This document shows positions 35,812 through 45,328 of a DNA stretch of 64,000 nt, piece after piece (within the stretch, counting starts at the first letter, position 1; each line of letters starts with the position of its first letter). The translations under genes and the position numbers were made by a program. Source of the DNA: Pragia fontium DSM 5563 = ATCC 49100 (GTDB lineage: Bacteria > Pseudomonadota > Gammaproteobacteria > Enterobacterales > Enterobacteriaceae); assembly GCF_900112475.1 (NCBI RefSeq), contig NZ_FOLW01000001.1, forward strand, positions 558,001 to 622,000, given 5' to 3'. The notes under the pieces are model-generated. The model was not told the DNA's origin, did no database searches, and saw only the letters and a list, made by a program, of their open reading frames with translations.

Positions 35812-37143
35812 TCAAAATCTCTTAAGAGTATTGTGCCCCACTTCCTCAAACACTGCACGGCGCAAGTCTTCCTCCAACTGAGCAATATTCTGAGAAACGT
35901 AGAAATTACTGACGCCTACGCACTTCGTCCAATCGGTGCTCGGTTTGTAACCCACGCCAACAAAAGCAATTTTACCAACGGAATATCGGGTAGCCATCAC
36001 CTGTTTAATCTTTTCACACATCCCAGCATTGATCAGGTTTGTCGTTAACTTAACATTAGGATCATCTTCTCCATCGGAGACAATCACCAGCACACGCTTG
36101 GCTGCGGTACTTTTACTCAATACCTGAGCTGCTCGCAGAATACCGGAGCTAACAAAAGTCCCGCCACCGGCCGTCATTGAGTTAATCGCTGATAATTGCG
36201 ACTTACTGGATGTTAACTCAACTTCATGAGATACGCTGGTCAACAAACACGCCCAATTAGAACGTGGATGAACGCTAGATAACGGAACATCAATACCATT
36301 GATTGGATCGTTAGGAATAGCGTTAACTGTCGCTGCATAATCAACGACTGCGCCCTCTCGACCATCCAAACGTCTTAGATCATACTCATCGATTTTGGTA
36401 AGGCGTGGATTCGTCGACAAGGCAATCTTACAACGTCCATCACGACTGGTACCCCAGTTAAAAGGCACGAATCCTACCCTGTTATTCACATTATAATTAT
36501 ACAGTTCATCAGATAACTTAAGCACAATGCGTTTTAACTCAGTAATTTTGCTGTTACCGCCACTACCGGGCATCTGATCGGTCATGGAGCCAGAAAAATC
36601 GGTGGCAAATACCACATCAATATTTGAACGATATTTACGCGAGGCACCGTTATCACCGACTTCAACCACTTTATTAAAGCTGGGAAAATAGGTCGATGAA
36701 AACCAGGAATCGTGCGTAGTTACTGCATCAACCCGATATTCCACATACTGCACATTACCGTTACTACCAGGCACATTAATGACGCCTGATACCGAAATAT
36801 TCGGCGAAGATACGCTTTTTTCATTACGCATATAGCGTTTAAAATACTGAGTCGCTAAATATTGATTACGGCTTCGGGCCTCTGCGGTAAGATTACCGTT
36901 ATCTTCGGCAGATAAAGCCAGCGCAGCCTGCTCCATCGCATCAGAAAGTCGAGCTCTTTCCATCACAAAGCGCGAACCTTCAAAACCAAATGCCACCATC
37001 CCTAATAAAAAACCGCCCAGCAGGACGAACATAACGGCAATTGCGCCTCTATGACTATCAGAAAAACGCCTTAGTTCACCGATCAGCGATTTGCGCGATG
37101 CAGAGCGTTCCTCATGTTTGTGACTTATCCTTTTGTTACACAT
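35812..37143 (-). CDS. tadG: Tad pilus protein TadG (vWA domain)
   Basis: A 443-residue protein with a TadE/G-type N-terminus (RGAIAVMFVLLGGFLLGMVAFGFEGSRFVMERARLSDAME) followed by a von Willebrand A domain whose metal site DFSGS lies at about residue 195. It fits TadG, a Tad minor subunit with an extracellular part. It is at the 3' end of the tad operon, and its start overlaps the end of the preceding small gene by 19 bases. The TadG role in tight adherence is established for Aggregatibacter; the exact function is unclear. Confidence 0.85.
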   Translation of the reverse strand: MCNKRISHKHEERSASRKSLIGELRRFSDSHRGAIAVMFVLLGGFLLGMVAFGFEGSRFVMERARLSDAMEQAALALSAEDNGNLTAEARSRNQYLATQYFKRYMRNEKSVSSPNISVSGVINVPGSNGNVQYVEYRVDAVTTHDSWFSSTYFPSFNKVVEVGDNGASRKYRSNIDVVFATDFSGSMTDQMPGSGGNSKITELKRIVLKLSDELYNYNVNNRVGFVPFNWGTSRDGRCKIALSTNPRLTKIDEYDLRRLDGREGAVVDYAATVNAIPNDPINGIDVPLSSVHPRSNWACLLTSVSHEVELTSSKSQLSAINSMTAGGGTFVSSGILRAAQVLSKSTAAKRVLVIVSDGEDDPNVKLTTNLINAGMCEKIKQVMATRYSVGKIAFVGVGYKPSTDWTKCVGVSNFYVSQNIAQLEEDLRRAVFEEVGHNTLKRF

Positions 37144-37529
37144 TCTCTTATCTCGCTAGCTTGATATAACTCTTGTCTGAAAGTGGTTTTATCTCCACGC
37201 AGGCAGATCAAATAGGGCAATTTTCCCGGTCGGTATTTCGCCACCCACTCTCCGCTTTTGTCATAGCTGTAATCCAACGCGCCATTAAATACATGACCAT
37301 CCGGATTAATATCAATCACCTGTACATGAAGCTGCGACTGTAACGTCGGACTGTAATAAAGCGCTTCATTAATCTCGGTAATTAATGTTTGCTGCTGTAT
37401 CAGTGCTGAATCAACAAACAATACCGCATTCATGTCGGATGACGACTGGGCATAAGCCACCGGGCCAGCCATAGCAATCATACTGATAGCAATAATTTCA
37501 CTCACCCAGCTGTCTATCAGATATTTCAC
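37125..37529 (-). CDS. Unknown exported protein inserted between tadF and tadG
   Basis: A 134-residue protein with a signal-like hydrophobic N-terminus (IIAISMIAMAGPVAYA-QS). The mature part is about 105 residues and includes a Cys in LICLRGDK and another near the C-terminus (IRECVTKG). It is one base from the tadF stop and overlaps tadG by 19 bases, so it is translated as part of the operon. I do not recognise it; the arrangement LPYLICLRGD resembles a thioredoxin-fold segment but no CxxC is present. Confidence 0.7.
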   Translation of the reverse strand: MKYLIDSWVSEIIAISMIAMAGPVAYAQSSSDMNAVLFVDSALIQQQTLITEINEALYYSPTLQSQLHVQVIDINPDGHVFNGALDYSYDKSGEWVAKYRPGKLPYLICLRGDKTTFRQELYQASEIRECVTKG

Positions 37530-37530
37530 G

Positions 37531-38121
37531 TTATCTCACAACGACAACGGCAAAAGATTTCTGCTGTGACTTGCCATCTCCATCGCCCGTCAGTTTACTG
37601 AACCAACTGTTCGAGGGCAGACACAGAGTGACCTGATACATCGGCACCCAGCGCCCATAGCTGCCTCTGGGGGAAAGCTCCTGCATGTTATTTAACGTGG
37701 TATAAGGCTGACAGACTTGTCCACCAACCTGATAGCTTTGATAGCGCGTGACTTCTTTTGCATTACCTCCCCCCACCAGCTTTGGTTCTTTAAAATGCAG
37801 CTCTTCTACCATCATGGATAATTGAGACAGATCAGCCCCACTATGCATATCTTTCAATACCTTACGGGAGAGTGCAGCAATTTGTTCCACCTGTCCCTGA
37901 TTCAAATATTCATCAGATTTATACAGTTGGGTTCTTTCCCTTAACGTTCCCGCCATTGAATAGGTCACGCGATCCAACTTACCGACCAGTGCTTGCTGGA
38001 GCACTAAATCCACCAGAAAAACCACAAAGAAAATCAGCACCAGTGAAATCAGACCAAACTCAACGGCGACAGACCCGCGTTCATTAGTTAACAAAGGCTG
38101 AGCGTTCATATTCCTGAACAA
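37531..38121 (-). CDS. tadF: Tad pseudopilin TadF
   Basis: A 196-residue TadE/F-family protein. The leader NERGS and the hydrophobic helix VAVEFGLISLVLIFFVVFLV carry the prepilin cleavage and Glu signature, followed by a soluble region with two Cys (GGQVCQPY and VTLCLPSN). Its start lies within the last 38 bases of tadE, so the genes are coupled. An internal ATG at 38109 is the alternative start. Processed by TadV. Confidence 0.87.
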   Translation of the reverse strand: MFRNMNAQPLLTNERGSVAVEFGLISLVLIFFVVFLVDLVLQQALVGKLDRVTYSMAGTLRERTQLYKSDEYLNQGQVEQIAALSRKVLKDMHSGADLSQLSMMVEELHFKEPKLVGGGNAKEVTRYQSYQVGGQVCQPYTTLNNMQELSPRGSYGRWVPMYQVTLCLPSNSWFSKLTGDGDGKSQQKSFAVVVVR

Positions 38122-38578
38122 AGATCACCTCCCTATTTAATAATGTATCAGCCCATACTCCCGGAAACGGGAAAAACATCGGATGGTAGTCATACTGAAG
38201 CTGGTAACGGGCTAACGGACTATTTTTTGCCGATGCGCTGTAGTTGTTGCTCAGTAAGTCGGAGATACTATTAGCAAAATTCACCTGAATCTTGATGGCG
38301 TCCTCCTTACTTAAGAAGCGCCATAAACGCCCCCCTTCGCTCACCAGTCTCGTTTGAAAACGCGCCTGATAAGCTGAAGAATCAGCCTGCTTGGCATTTT
38401 TAGCCTCTTTGGCCGCTTCGCTAACCGCCAGATCGACTACCGCTGACATATAAGACAGTCGGGCTATCTCAGCGACAAATAAAATCATGACGAAGAAGCC
38501 AAAAAATGCCATAGCAAACTCAATGCTTGCTACCCCCTCCCGGTGACGCCAGAACCGGGTTATTTGCGATAAAATCAT
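38084..38578 (-). CDS. tadE: Tad pseudopilin TadE
   Basis: A 164-residue pseudopilin. REGVASIEFAMAFFGFFVMI holds the Gly/Glu processing site and a hydrophobic helix. The middle part is polar and charged. It is three bases downstream of tadD and overlaps tadF. Prepilin peptidase TadV would process it. Confidence 0.88.
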   Translation of the reverse strand: MILSQITRFWRHREGVASIEFAMAFFGFFVMILFVAEIARLSYMSAVVDLAVSEAAKEAKNAKQADSSAYQARFQTRLVSEGGRLWRFLSKEDAIKIQVNFANSISDLLSNNYSASAKNSPLARYQLQYDYHPMFFPFPGVWADTLLNREVIFVQEYERSAFVN

Positions 38579-38581
38579 CCT

Positions 38582-39325
38582 TTAACCTTTCCCTGTATTT
38601 GCCGTAACGTTATCTACCCGGTTTAACGCTTCAATAATATTGTCAGGATTATCAGAGAGTTTTTCTGCTTCAATGATGTCACGGGCATAACGAACATCCC
38701 CAACTTTCACCAATGAAAACACTAGGTTATGTAATAGCTGATCGCCTTTGCGACCGCGTAAATACTGTGGCAGTAGTAGCCGGACGGAATCGTCATAGCG
38801 GTTATCAATAATAGAAATCATCGCCAGATTGTTAATCGCCACATCATCGGCAATAAACAGTTCTCTTGAACGCTCAATCGCCGTTTTCGCATCGGTTAAA
38901 CGTCCGCTTTCTGCATAAGCGACACCTTTCAAATTGTATGCATCGGCACTTTGCGGATTGCGTTGCAACAGCATATCCGTCACTCTGATGGCCTTGTCAT
39001 ACTCTTTTAAAGCAATCAGATTTTTGGTTTGTAGCAGATAAATCGCATCATCCGGCTTTTCCATTAGCGGCTGCAGGTAATACATTGATGATTTACTGTC
39101 GCCAACCAGATAATAATAATTAGCCAGCTTATAGCGAATTTTGGGATCATCTTTTTGTTTCAGCCAGCTGCGGTACAGATCGATTAATCCGTTATAGTTT
39201 TTGGCACTCAGTAAAATATCTTCTTTGTAGCCTAAAGATGTTTCATCTAAGCGCTGCATACTGCCACAGCCACCAAGCAGCAAAACTATTGCCAAAGTAA
39301 ACGAAAGAGAAGTTAATTTAGACAT
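38582..39325 (-). CDS. tadD: TPR lipoprotein TadD
   Basis: A 247-residue precursor with lipobox LLGGC (Cys at about 20) and several tetratricopeptide repeats (about 45-200: LIDLYRSWLKQKDDPKIRYK and AYNLKGVAYAESGRLTDAKT). TadD is a pilotin-like outer-membrane lipoprotein needed for RcpA secretin assembly. Its ATG overlaps the tadC stop by eight bases. Confidence 0.9.
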   Translation of the reverse strand: MSKLTSLSFTLAIVLLLGGCGSMQRLDETSLGYKEDILLSAKNYNGLIDLYRSWLKQKDDPKIRYKLANYYYLVGDSKSSMYYLQPLMEKPDDAIYLLQTKNLIALKEYDKAIRVTDMLLQRNPQSADAYNLKGVAYAESGRLTDAKTAIERSRELFIADDVAINNLAMISIIDNRYDDSVRLLLPQYLRGRKGDQLLHNLVFSLVKVGDVRYARDIIEAEKLSDNPDNIIEALNRVDNVTANTGKG

Positions 39326-40154
39326 TCGATAAAATCCTTAATAATCCTGGAGCAGCAATTAATACAACGATCGGAAACATCACCAACAGAATCAGTGGAA
39401 CGCTCATCTTGGCTGACAAATTGCCGACTTTTTCTTCCGTGGAAAGCAGTTGCAGATCTCTGATATCTTTAGAGAGATCCATCAATTGTTCATATACCGA
39501 AGTACCAAAAAACACGCTCTGCTGTAATGCGGTACAAAACATCTTTATTTCTAGCGTCGGTAGCGTGTAATAGAGTTCTTTCAATGCACTCTCTAACCCT
39601 TTCACCTCAGCACGACGAACTACCCGATCCAGCGTTTTGGCCAAGTCTGGGTTAATATTGCCAAAGTGTTCGGCGACATATTTCAGCGCGCTTTCAACCG
39701 TCATTCCTGCCTGAACACAAACCGCGACCAGATCGATAAAATAAGGCATATCGTCCATCATAATTTTGGTCTTGGATTTGATCAGCAGCTTGCGGATCAT
39801 GTCCGGTAAGACGATAACCGCCACCAATATCAGTGTGATAATCAACGCACCGGTATTTAAATCCAGCGATAGAATATTGAGTTCTGACAGCAAAAAGAGT
39901 AACAACGCGACACCAATAATAATGGTTAGCTTATAATTGACCTTTTTATCCAGTTCAGAAAAAAAGCCGATAATCTTGTTGTTACTCTCAATCAAACTTT
40001 CATATTCACGTGTCGGTGTACGTATCACCTGTAATTCAATATCCTCCCCATCAATTGTCTTTTTAATACGCTGCACATATTGGCGTTCGCGTATTAAGAT
40101 AAACAGGAAAGCGCCGCCGAGTAACACGAGTACCAGATAAAAGATAATCGTCAT
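39318..40154 (-). CDS. tadC: Tad inner-membrane platform protein TadC
   Basis: A 278-residue T2SF-family protein. Membrane helices lie at the N-terminus (IIFYLVLVLLGGAFLFILI), in the middle and at the C-terminus (LILLVMFPIVVLIAAPGLL), with the conserved T2SF core GMTVESALKYVAEHFG and FFGTSVYEQL. The start at 40154 follows the ATGA overlap with tadB. With TadB it forms the inner-membrane platform for TadA. Confidence 0.9.
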   Translation of the reverse strand: MTIIFYLVLVLLGGAFLFILIRERQYVQRIKKTIDGEDIELQVIRTPTREYESLIESNNKIIGFFSELDKKVNYKLTIIIGVALLLFLLSELNILSLDLNTGALIITLILVAVIVLPDMIRKLLIKSKTKIMMDDMPYFIDLVAVCVQAGMTVESALKYVAEHFGNINPDLAKTLDRVVRRAEVKGLESALKELYYTLPTLEIKMFCTALQQSVFFGTSVYEQLMDLSKDIRDLQLLSTEEKVGNLSAKMSVPLILLVMFPIVVLIAAPGLLRILSNV

Positions 40155-41032
40155 GTCGCCCTCTTCACCAGAAACCAAATAACCGACAGTCCTATTCCTT
40201 CACTGGCCAGTACGTAGTAAAGAATCAGTTGCCCGGTACTATCATTAATAATGAAATCAAAGTTCTCTGGATTAAGAAATTTCATCCCGATAAAGAACAG
40301 CAGTGGAATAGCCGCCACAATTTTGGCTGACATCCGCGCTTCAGAGGTCATCGCCAACTTTTTACGCTCCATCGCCTTGGTACTCGCCACCACCCGCGAT
40401 AAACGATTCATGAGCACCCGCAGTTGCCCACCCCGCTGAACGCTAACCAGCATGACAATAATGAAGAAGTAGAACTCTTTGTATTTAAAACGCTGGTAAG
40501 CATCATCGAACACGACTTCAGCATCCTCTCCCAGATTCAGTCGTCGACTGATCAGGTGAAATTCAGCACCCAGCGGGCCAGCTACATCCTGGCCACAGCG
40601 TTCCAGCGCATGATGAATACTGCTGCCAGAAGAAACCGCCGCATTCACTACCGAAAGCACTTCGGGAAAACTGTTATCAAAGAGTTTTTTATTAGTAGCA
40701 CGCCCAAAATGCATCATTCCCCAGATAAGTATGAGAATGGTGAGTGCAATAATTAAGCCCCAGTTAAAATGAGTCCAGTAAATGTTAACAAACAACATCA
40801 TGCCAAAAGTCACAAACATCACTGAAGCATTAAGCACCATCTTCTCGTTGTTATAACCCCGGAAATACTGCATCCACTCGCGCCAGAATGATGTCAGCTT
40901 CTGGCTGATAATATTTTGGGTTTCCCGAACGGATTTCACCGTATCAAACGTTTTGTTCTGCTTTTTCCACAGACGCACATTGACCACCAGTAAGACGACT
41001 CCGAGCAGAATAAAGAGTAGATTAGCGATCAT
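40151..41032 (-). CDS. tadB: Tad inner-membrane platform protein TadB
   Basis: A 293-residue T2SF-family protein with two or three membrane segments near the N-terminus and two at the C-terminus. The platform signature is SSIHHALERCGQDVAGPLG and QRGGQLRVLMNRLSRVV. It overlaps tadA by four bases at its start and tadC by four at its end. Confidence 0.9.
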   Translation of the reverse strand: MIANLLFILLGVVLLVVNVRLWKKQNKTFDTVKSVRETQNIISQKLTSFWREWMQYFRGYNNEKMVLNASVMFVTFGMMLFVNIYWTHFNWGLIIALTILILIWGMMHFGRATNKKLFDNSFPEVLSVVNAAVSSGSSIHHALERCGQDVAGPLGAEFHLISRRLNLGEDAEVVFDDAYQRFKYKEFYFFIIVMLVSVQRGGQLRVLMNRLSRVVASTKAMERKKLAMTSEARMSAKIVAAIPLLFFIGMKFLNPENFDFIINDSTGQLILYYVLASEGIGLSVIWFLVKRAT

Positions 41033-42312
41033 GAGGTCATACCAAACATCTGCTTCAGCTCACTGCCGAGGTTGAACATATAGGCATTCGTCATGATGGC
41101 AGAGCGCATTAATAAACCATGATTTTTAAACTCTCCCTCAACAAATCCCTCTTCCGACCGGGTCTGCTTATTATGAAAAGTAAAAATATCCTGTAACACC
41201 ACGTTATCCCCTTCAATCCCCATGATTTCAGTGATATTCATGATTTTTCGCGATCCATCATTTAAACGCGAGACCTGTACAATCAGGTTAACGGCGGAAG
41301 CAATATTGCGGCGAATTGCGGTTAACGGCATGCTCATACCCGACATCATCACCATACTTTCCAGACGGGCAACGGCATCACGCGGTGAGTTGGCATGCAG
41401 TGTCGACATCGAACCGTCGTGGCCGGTGTTCATCGCCTGCAACATTTCAAACGTCTCTTCACCCCGACACTCCCCAACAATAATGCGGTCAGGACGCATC
41501 CGCAGTGAGTTGATCACTAAGTCGCGCATGGTAATTTGACCGGTATTTTCTACCCCAGCCAATCGGGTTTCGAGCCTCACCACATGGGGCTGCATTAAGC
41601 GTAATTCCGCCGCATCCTCCAGCGTCAAAATTCGCTCATTTTCTGAAATATACTGCGACAAGGCGTTTAACAGCGTGGTCTTACCGGAACCGGTACCGCC
41701 AGAAATAATAATGTTGACCCGACAGCGTGCAGCGATAATCAAAAAGTTAGCCATCTCGTTACTCATCGCGCCGAATCCCACTAAATCAGCCAGGCTTTTA
41801 TTATTTTTACTGAATTTACGAATCGAGATGGATGTCCCTTCTAACGCGATAGGTTGAATTACCACGTTAAGTCGGCTACCGTCTGGCAAGCGAGAATCCA
41901 CCAGTGGACGTCCCTCATCGATACGTCGTCCAACCTGTAATACCAAGCGTTTAGCAATATCCGTCAGTTGAGTATTATCAATAAAACGGCGATTGGTTTT
42001 TTCCAACAGGCCACGACGCTCAATAAAGATGGCTTCAGGTCCGTTCACCAAAATATCGCTAACCGTATCATCTTCGATAAATTCACGAAGCGGGCCAAAA
42101 CCGAGTATTTCATCGGCAATGTTTTCCACCATAATCCGTTGCTGATAAGCATTCACATACAGATTTTTATCGGCAATCACTTTCTCGACATTCTTATCCA
42201 GCTCACTGATTAACATGTCGCGTTCCAGCACCAAGTGCTCGATCTTATCCACCTCAATGCTTTTCATGGTCTCTTCGCGGATCAGAGCCTGGAGTGCAAT
42301 ATCAAGTTCCAT
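41029..42312 (-). CDS. tadA: Tad secretion ATPase TadA (CpaF)
   Basis: A 427-residue GspE/VirB11-class ATPase. Walker A is GGTGSGKTTLLNAL at about 210. The Asp box, Walker B (DRIIVGECRGEE) and the conserved RLETR motif are present. It powers pilus assembly at the inner membrane with TadB and TadC. It is complete, and the shared ATGA overlaps show tight coupling. Confidence 0.96.
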   Translation of the reverse strand: MELDIALQALIREETMKSIEVDKIEHLVLERDMLISELDKNVEKVIADKNLYVNAYQQRIMVENIADEILGFGPLREFIEDDTVSDILVNGPEAIFIERRGLLEKTNRRFIDNTQLTDIAKRLVLQVGRRIDEGRPLVDSRLPDGSRLNVVIQPIALEGTSISIRKFSKNNKSLADLVGFGAMSNEMANFLIIAARCRVNIIISGGTGSGKTTLLNALSQYISENERILTLEDAAELRLMQPHVVRLETRLAGVENTGQITMRDLVINSLRMRPDRIIVGECRGEETFEMLQAMNTGHDGSMSTLHANSPRDAVARLESMVMMSGMSMPLTAIRRNIASAVNLIVQVSRLNDGSRKIMNITEIMGIEGDNVVLQDIFTFHNKQTRSEEGFVEGEFKNHGLLMRSAIMTNAYMFNLGSELKQMFGMTS

Positions 42313-42323
42313 TTATTTCCCTC

Positions 42324-43460
42324 CTATCTGGAAAAAAGATGACGTAGCTGGGTAAGCATTGGCGCATTTTGTTTATTGTTTTTCGCTTCTTCCACGCCCA
42401 ATACATAACGCATTAGCTGATCTAACGGCTGCTTACGCCCAGTTTTCCATAAGCCAGGTGCCATCAATTTTTCACCGGCTTTCTTCACATATGGCAGACT
42501 GATAGTGATTGGGTGGCCCAATAGTGTTTGTAAATCCGTTAAAGAAAGGCGGGCATCCAGTGCCGGGCGACTTTCATTCAGACAGATAAACAAGCGACGG
42601 GAAGAACGTACATTACTGCGCTGTACTCGCTCATACTCATCAAGAAACTTACGTGCCACGCGTACCGATGACATGCTGTAATCAATCAGCAAAATGGCGC
42701 ACTGGGTATTTTCTGCTAACTGATTTAACTGCTCTTTTTCACAGTTATGAATATTCTGGTCAAAAACAATAAAGTTGTAGTTGCCATAATCTTCCTGAGA
42801 AAAATCAGGGGAAAATACGGATGTTTCCCGCTTTAAATCCAGGTTATCGTTATAGGCGACCACGTCTTGATTCAGCTTTTTACCTAACAGTAGGTCAATG
42901 TCATGTGAACCGTTATCGCCCTGTAACAGCAGTAACGGTAAAGATTTAGCATGAGTAATCGAACGGGATAGCTGGTAGCTCAGTAATGTCGTGCCAATGC
43001 CACCTTTACAGCCTAATACACTGATATTAATCGCTTTACGACCACCGACTTTGGGTAGACCCGAGGCAATCTGCTCAACCATATCATTCAGCTGGAAGGT
43101 CGAATAAAAGTACGCAATGCCACTCTCGCTAAACTTTTGCGCTACCGCGATAGAGTCAATATCGCCAACCACCACACACCAGCAATCCCGAGGGATTTTG
43201 CTATAAATAATCGATACAGCTTTGGCCGTATCTTTGTAGTTTTCAATATCAATAATGACGCCGTTTAGAAACTCTGGCAGTTCAATCTTGTCACTGGTGA
43301 GAAAATTAGCGTTGATCTCCTCAACCTGAGAAACGCCCCCCATGCGAATTTTCTGGCAGATTTCCTGACGAAGTCCCAAGCGCGATGAAATAACCATCGT
43401 GCTTTTTTCACTCAGACTCTTACTCTTGCGGACATCATCTTTCTGTAAAAATAACAACAT
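42324..43460 (-). CDS. tadZ: Tad localisation protein TadZ (CpaE)
   Basis: A 378-residue MinD/ParA-like protein with an N-terminal receiver-like part (residues 1-130). The deviant P-loop is GCKGGIGTT at about 147, and DYSMSSVRVARKFLDEY and SRRLFICLNESRP are in the ATPase core. TadZ polarises the machinery. It is 11 bases upstream of tadA. Confidence 0.88.
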   Translation of the reverse strand: MLLFLQKDDVRKSKSLSEKSTMVISSRLGLRQEICQKIRMGGVSQVEEINANFLTSDKIELPEFLNGVIIDIENYKDTAKAVSIIYSKIPRDCWCVVVGDIDSIAVAQKFSESGIAYFYSTFQLNDMVEQIASGLPKVGGRKAINISVLGCKGGIGTTLLSYQLSRSITHAKSLPLLLLQGDNGSHDIDLLLGKKLNQDVVAYNDNLDLKRETSVFSPDFSQEDYGNYNFIVFDQNIHNCEKEQLNQLAENTQCAILLIDYSMSSVRVARKFLDEYERVQRSNVRSSRRLFICLNESRPALDARLSLTDLQTLLGHPITISLPYVKKAGEKLMAPGLWKTGRKQPLDQLMRYVLGVEEAKNNKQNAPMLTQLRHLFSR

Positions 43461-43471
43461 GACATACGTCC

Positions 43472-43975
43472 TTAAAACATAAAATCCATTGGGTTCACTA
43501 AACTTCTGCGCAGGGTGTTATTCAGCGCGCATCCTAGATCGTCATTCTTTCGGTAGTAATAGTTCTGACGATTGTAATTACAGTGTTGAGCTCTTAAACG
43601 GACCGATTCAATACGCACCGTTAAGTTGGCTTGCACCTGTGTATCAAATCCACCTAATGACTGGTGAATCTTGATGGTATAAGGCGCAATACCGTTATTG
43701 ATAAGTGATTTACGGATCTGTTCTGCCACCGGTTTAAAATCGCTTTTGGACCAGTTAATACTGACCGTGCTATTACTATCTGAGCTGATTCGGTGCAACA
43801 GCTTGCCGAGCAAAATCTCTTTATCGACCTCAGACTTACCGTTCAATGCAAATGATTCGGTTTCGACTTCAGGCGAAGCGTAAAATCGGCTGTTATAAGT
43901 CTGATCTTTCGCCTGAACTTGAGCGACAGAGACAACGGTAAATAGAGACAAGGCCAACGTAGCTAATAGCTTCAT
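43472..43975 (-). CDS. rcpB: Tad periplasmic protein RcpB (CpaD-like)
   Basis: A 167-residue exported protein (signal peptide to VQA-KD). The C-terminal signature, LGCALNNTLRRSLVNPMDF, is the conserved CpaD/RcpB ending with one Cys. RcpB assists the secretin or gates it. Its start overlaps the rcpA stop by four bases. Confidence 0.82.
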   Translation of the reverse strand: MKLLATLALSLFTVVSVAQVQAKDQTYNSRFYASPEVETESFALNGKSEVDKEILLGKLLHRISSDSNSTVSINWSKSDFKPVAEQIRKSLINNGIAPYTIKIHQSLGGFDTQVQANLTVRIESVRLRAQHCNYNRQNYYYRKNDDLGCALNNTLRRSLVNPMDFMF

Positions 43976-45324
43976 TTAATAAATCCTCCCTTACTCAAAA
44001 ACTCAACCGCTCTCTTTTTATTACGACTATCGCTAAAACCCGTGAAGTTAAAAAATCGCTCGGTGGTGCTGGTCTGAACAAAATTAGGAAATACAATATC
44101 CCTTGAAGACACTGGCTTAACCAGATTGACGGTAGCAACCACGACCAGCTCGGTGCGGTTACGCTCTGTTTTTGCATTACGGAAAAATGCCCCGAGAATA
44201 GGAACATCGCCAACGTAAGGTACGCGAGCTAACGCCTCTTTTTCCGAGGTATTGATCAATCCCCCCAGTAAGAAACTTTCACCATCGCCTAATTCAACGG
44301 TAGTTCTTGCTCTGCGCGTTTTTAAGGCTGGGAAGGAGTCGCCGGCTGCGGTGTTATAGAGATTGTCCAGGCTACTGACTTCTTCCCCTAACGTCAGACG
44401 AATACGCCGGGTATCGCCCACTTTGGCGCCAATATTCAGTTTGATACCGAACTCTTTGTATTGAACGTTAGTGCCGTTTTGTGAGGTCGTTACAATGGGT
44501 ATTTCCCCGCCCACCAAAAAGTCGGCGGTTTCACCCGACATCACCGAGAGATTCGGTTCAGCCAATACTTTGGCAATAGAGTCGTTTTTGATGGCGTGAA
44601 CCAGATTGCTTAGCGAATCAGCATCAAACTTAATGAAATTGAAGGTACCGGCATTTTGTCCGATGGTACTCCAGTCAATGCCAACGTTATCGGTAAAGTC
44701 TTTCGTCACTTCCACAATGGACAGCTTCACATTGACCTGATTGGTGATCGGCAATCTCAGTTTATTAATCACACCTTTATAGGTCACTTCACTGAGGAAT
44801 GAAGGGGCTTGTTCATCAGAGCCGCCACCACCATCACTGGTTTCCTTAACTTTTTTCTTTACTTCAATCTTTTCCGCGCCCACCCCTTCACCCACAATTT
44901 GGTAAATTCTGTCGCGCGCTTCCTCATTCGGCACCGTGCCACTTAGCAGATAGCTGCTTCCTGATCGTTGAATAGAAACATTACTATCAGAAAATTCAGT
45001 CCGAATCATTTTATCGACGTTACCCAGCAGATTATTCACCACCAGAGCAATCTGTATGATCTGCCGACCGCTTTTATCAAATGCGGTGAAATCAGCCCGC
45101 CCTTCTTTACGACCATACAATACCAAGCTGTTATCGCTGACCAATTCATAGTCGGCAATATCAGCAGAAGAGATAAATACGGTATCGATATTTTCCTGAG
45201 TCTGTACCACCCGAGATTCACCGGGCTCTAAATACACCTCATAAGCCTGTACCCATGACGAAAATAGTGCGCTCATCATTAAGGTCGAAAATATCGTGAG
45301 CGCTTTAATTTTTTCCCTAAACAC
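43972..45324 (-). CDS. rcpA: Tad secretin RcpA (CpaC)
   Basis: A 450-residue precursor: a signal peptide (SSWVQA-YE), an N-terminal domain with VYLEPGESRVV, a BON-like domain (about 105-160: MIRTEFSDSNVSI), and a C-terminal secretin domain (about 235-420; VLAEPNLSVMSGETADFLVGG and the conserved VPYVGDVPILGAFF). It forms the outer-membrane pore. It lies between rcpC and rcpB. Confidence 0.94.
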   Translation of the reverse strand: MFREKIKALTIFSTLMMSALFSSWVQAYEVYLEPGESRVVQTQENIDTVFISSADIADYELVSDNSLVLYGRKEGRADFTAFDKSGRQIIQIALVVNNLLGNVDKMIRTEFSDSNVSIQRSGSSYLLSGTVPNEEARDRIYQIVGEGVGAEKIEVKKKVKETSDGGGGSDEQAPSFLSEVTYKGVINKLRLPITNQVNVKLSIVEVTKDFTDNVGIDWSTIGQNAGTFNFIKFDADSLSNLVHAIKNDSIAKVLAEPNLSVMSGETADFLVGGEIPIVTTSQNGTNVQYKEFGIKLNIGAKVGDTRRIRLTLGEEVSSLDNLYNTAAGDSFPALKTRRARTTVELGDGESFLLGGLINTSEKEALARVPYVGDVPILGAFFRNAKTERNRTELVVVATVNLVKPVSSRDIVFPNFVQTSTTERFFNFTGFSDSRNKKRAVEFLSKGGFIK

Positions 45325-45328
45325 GAAG

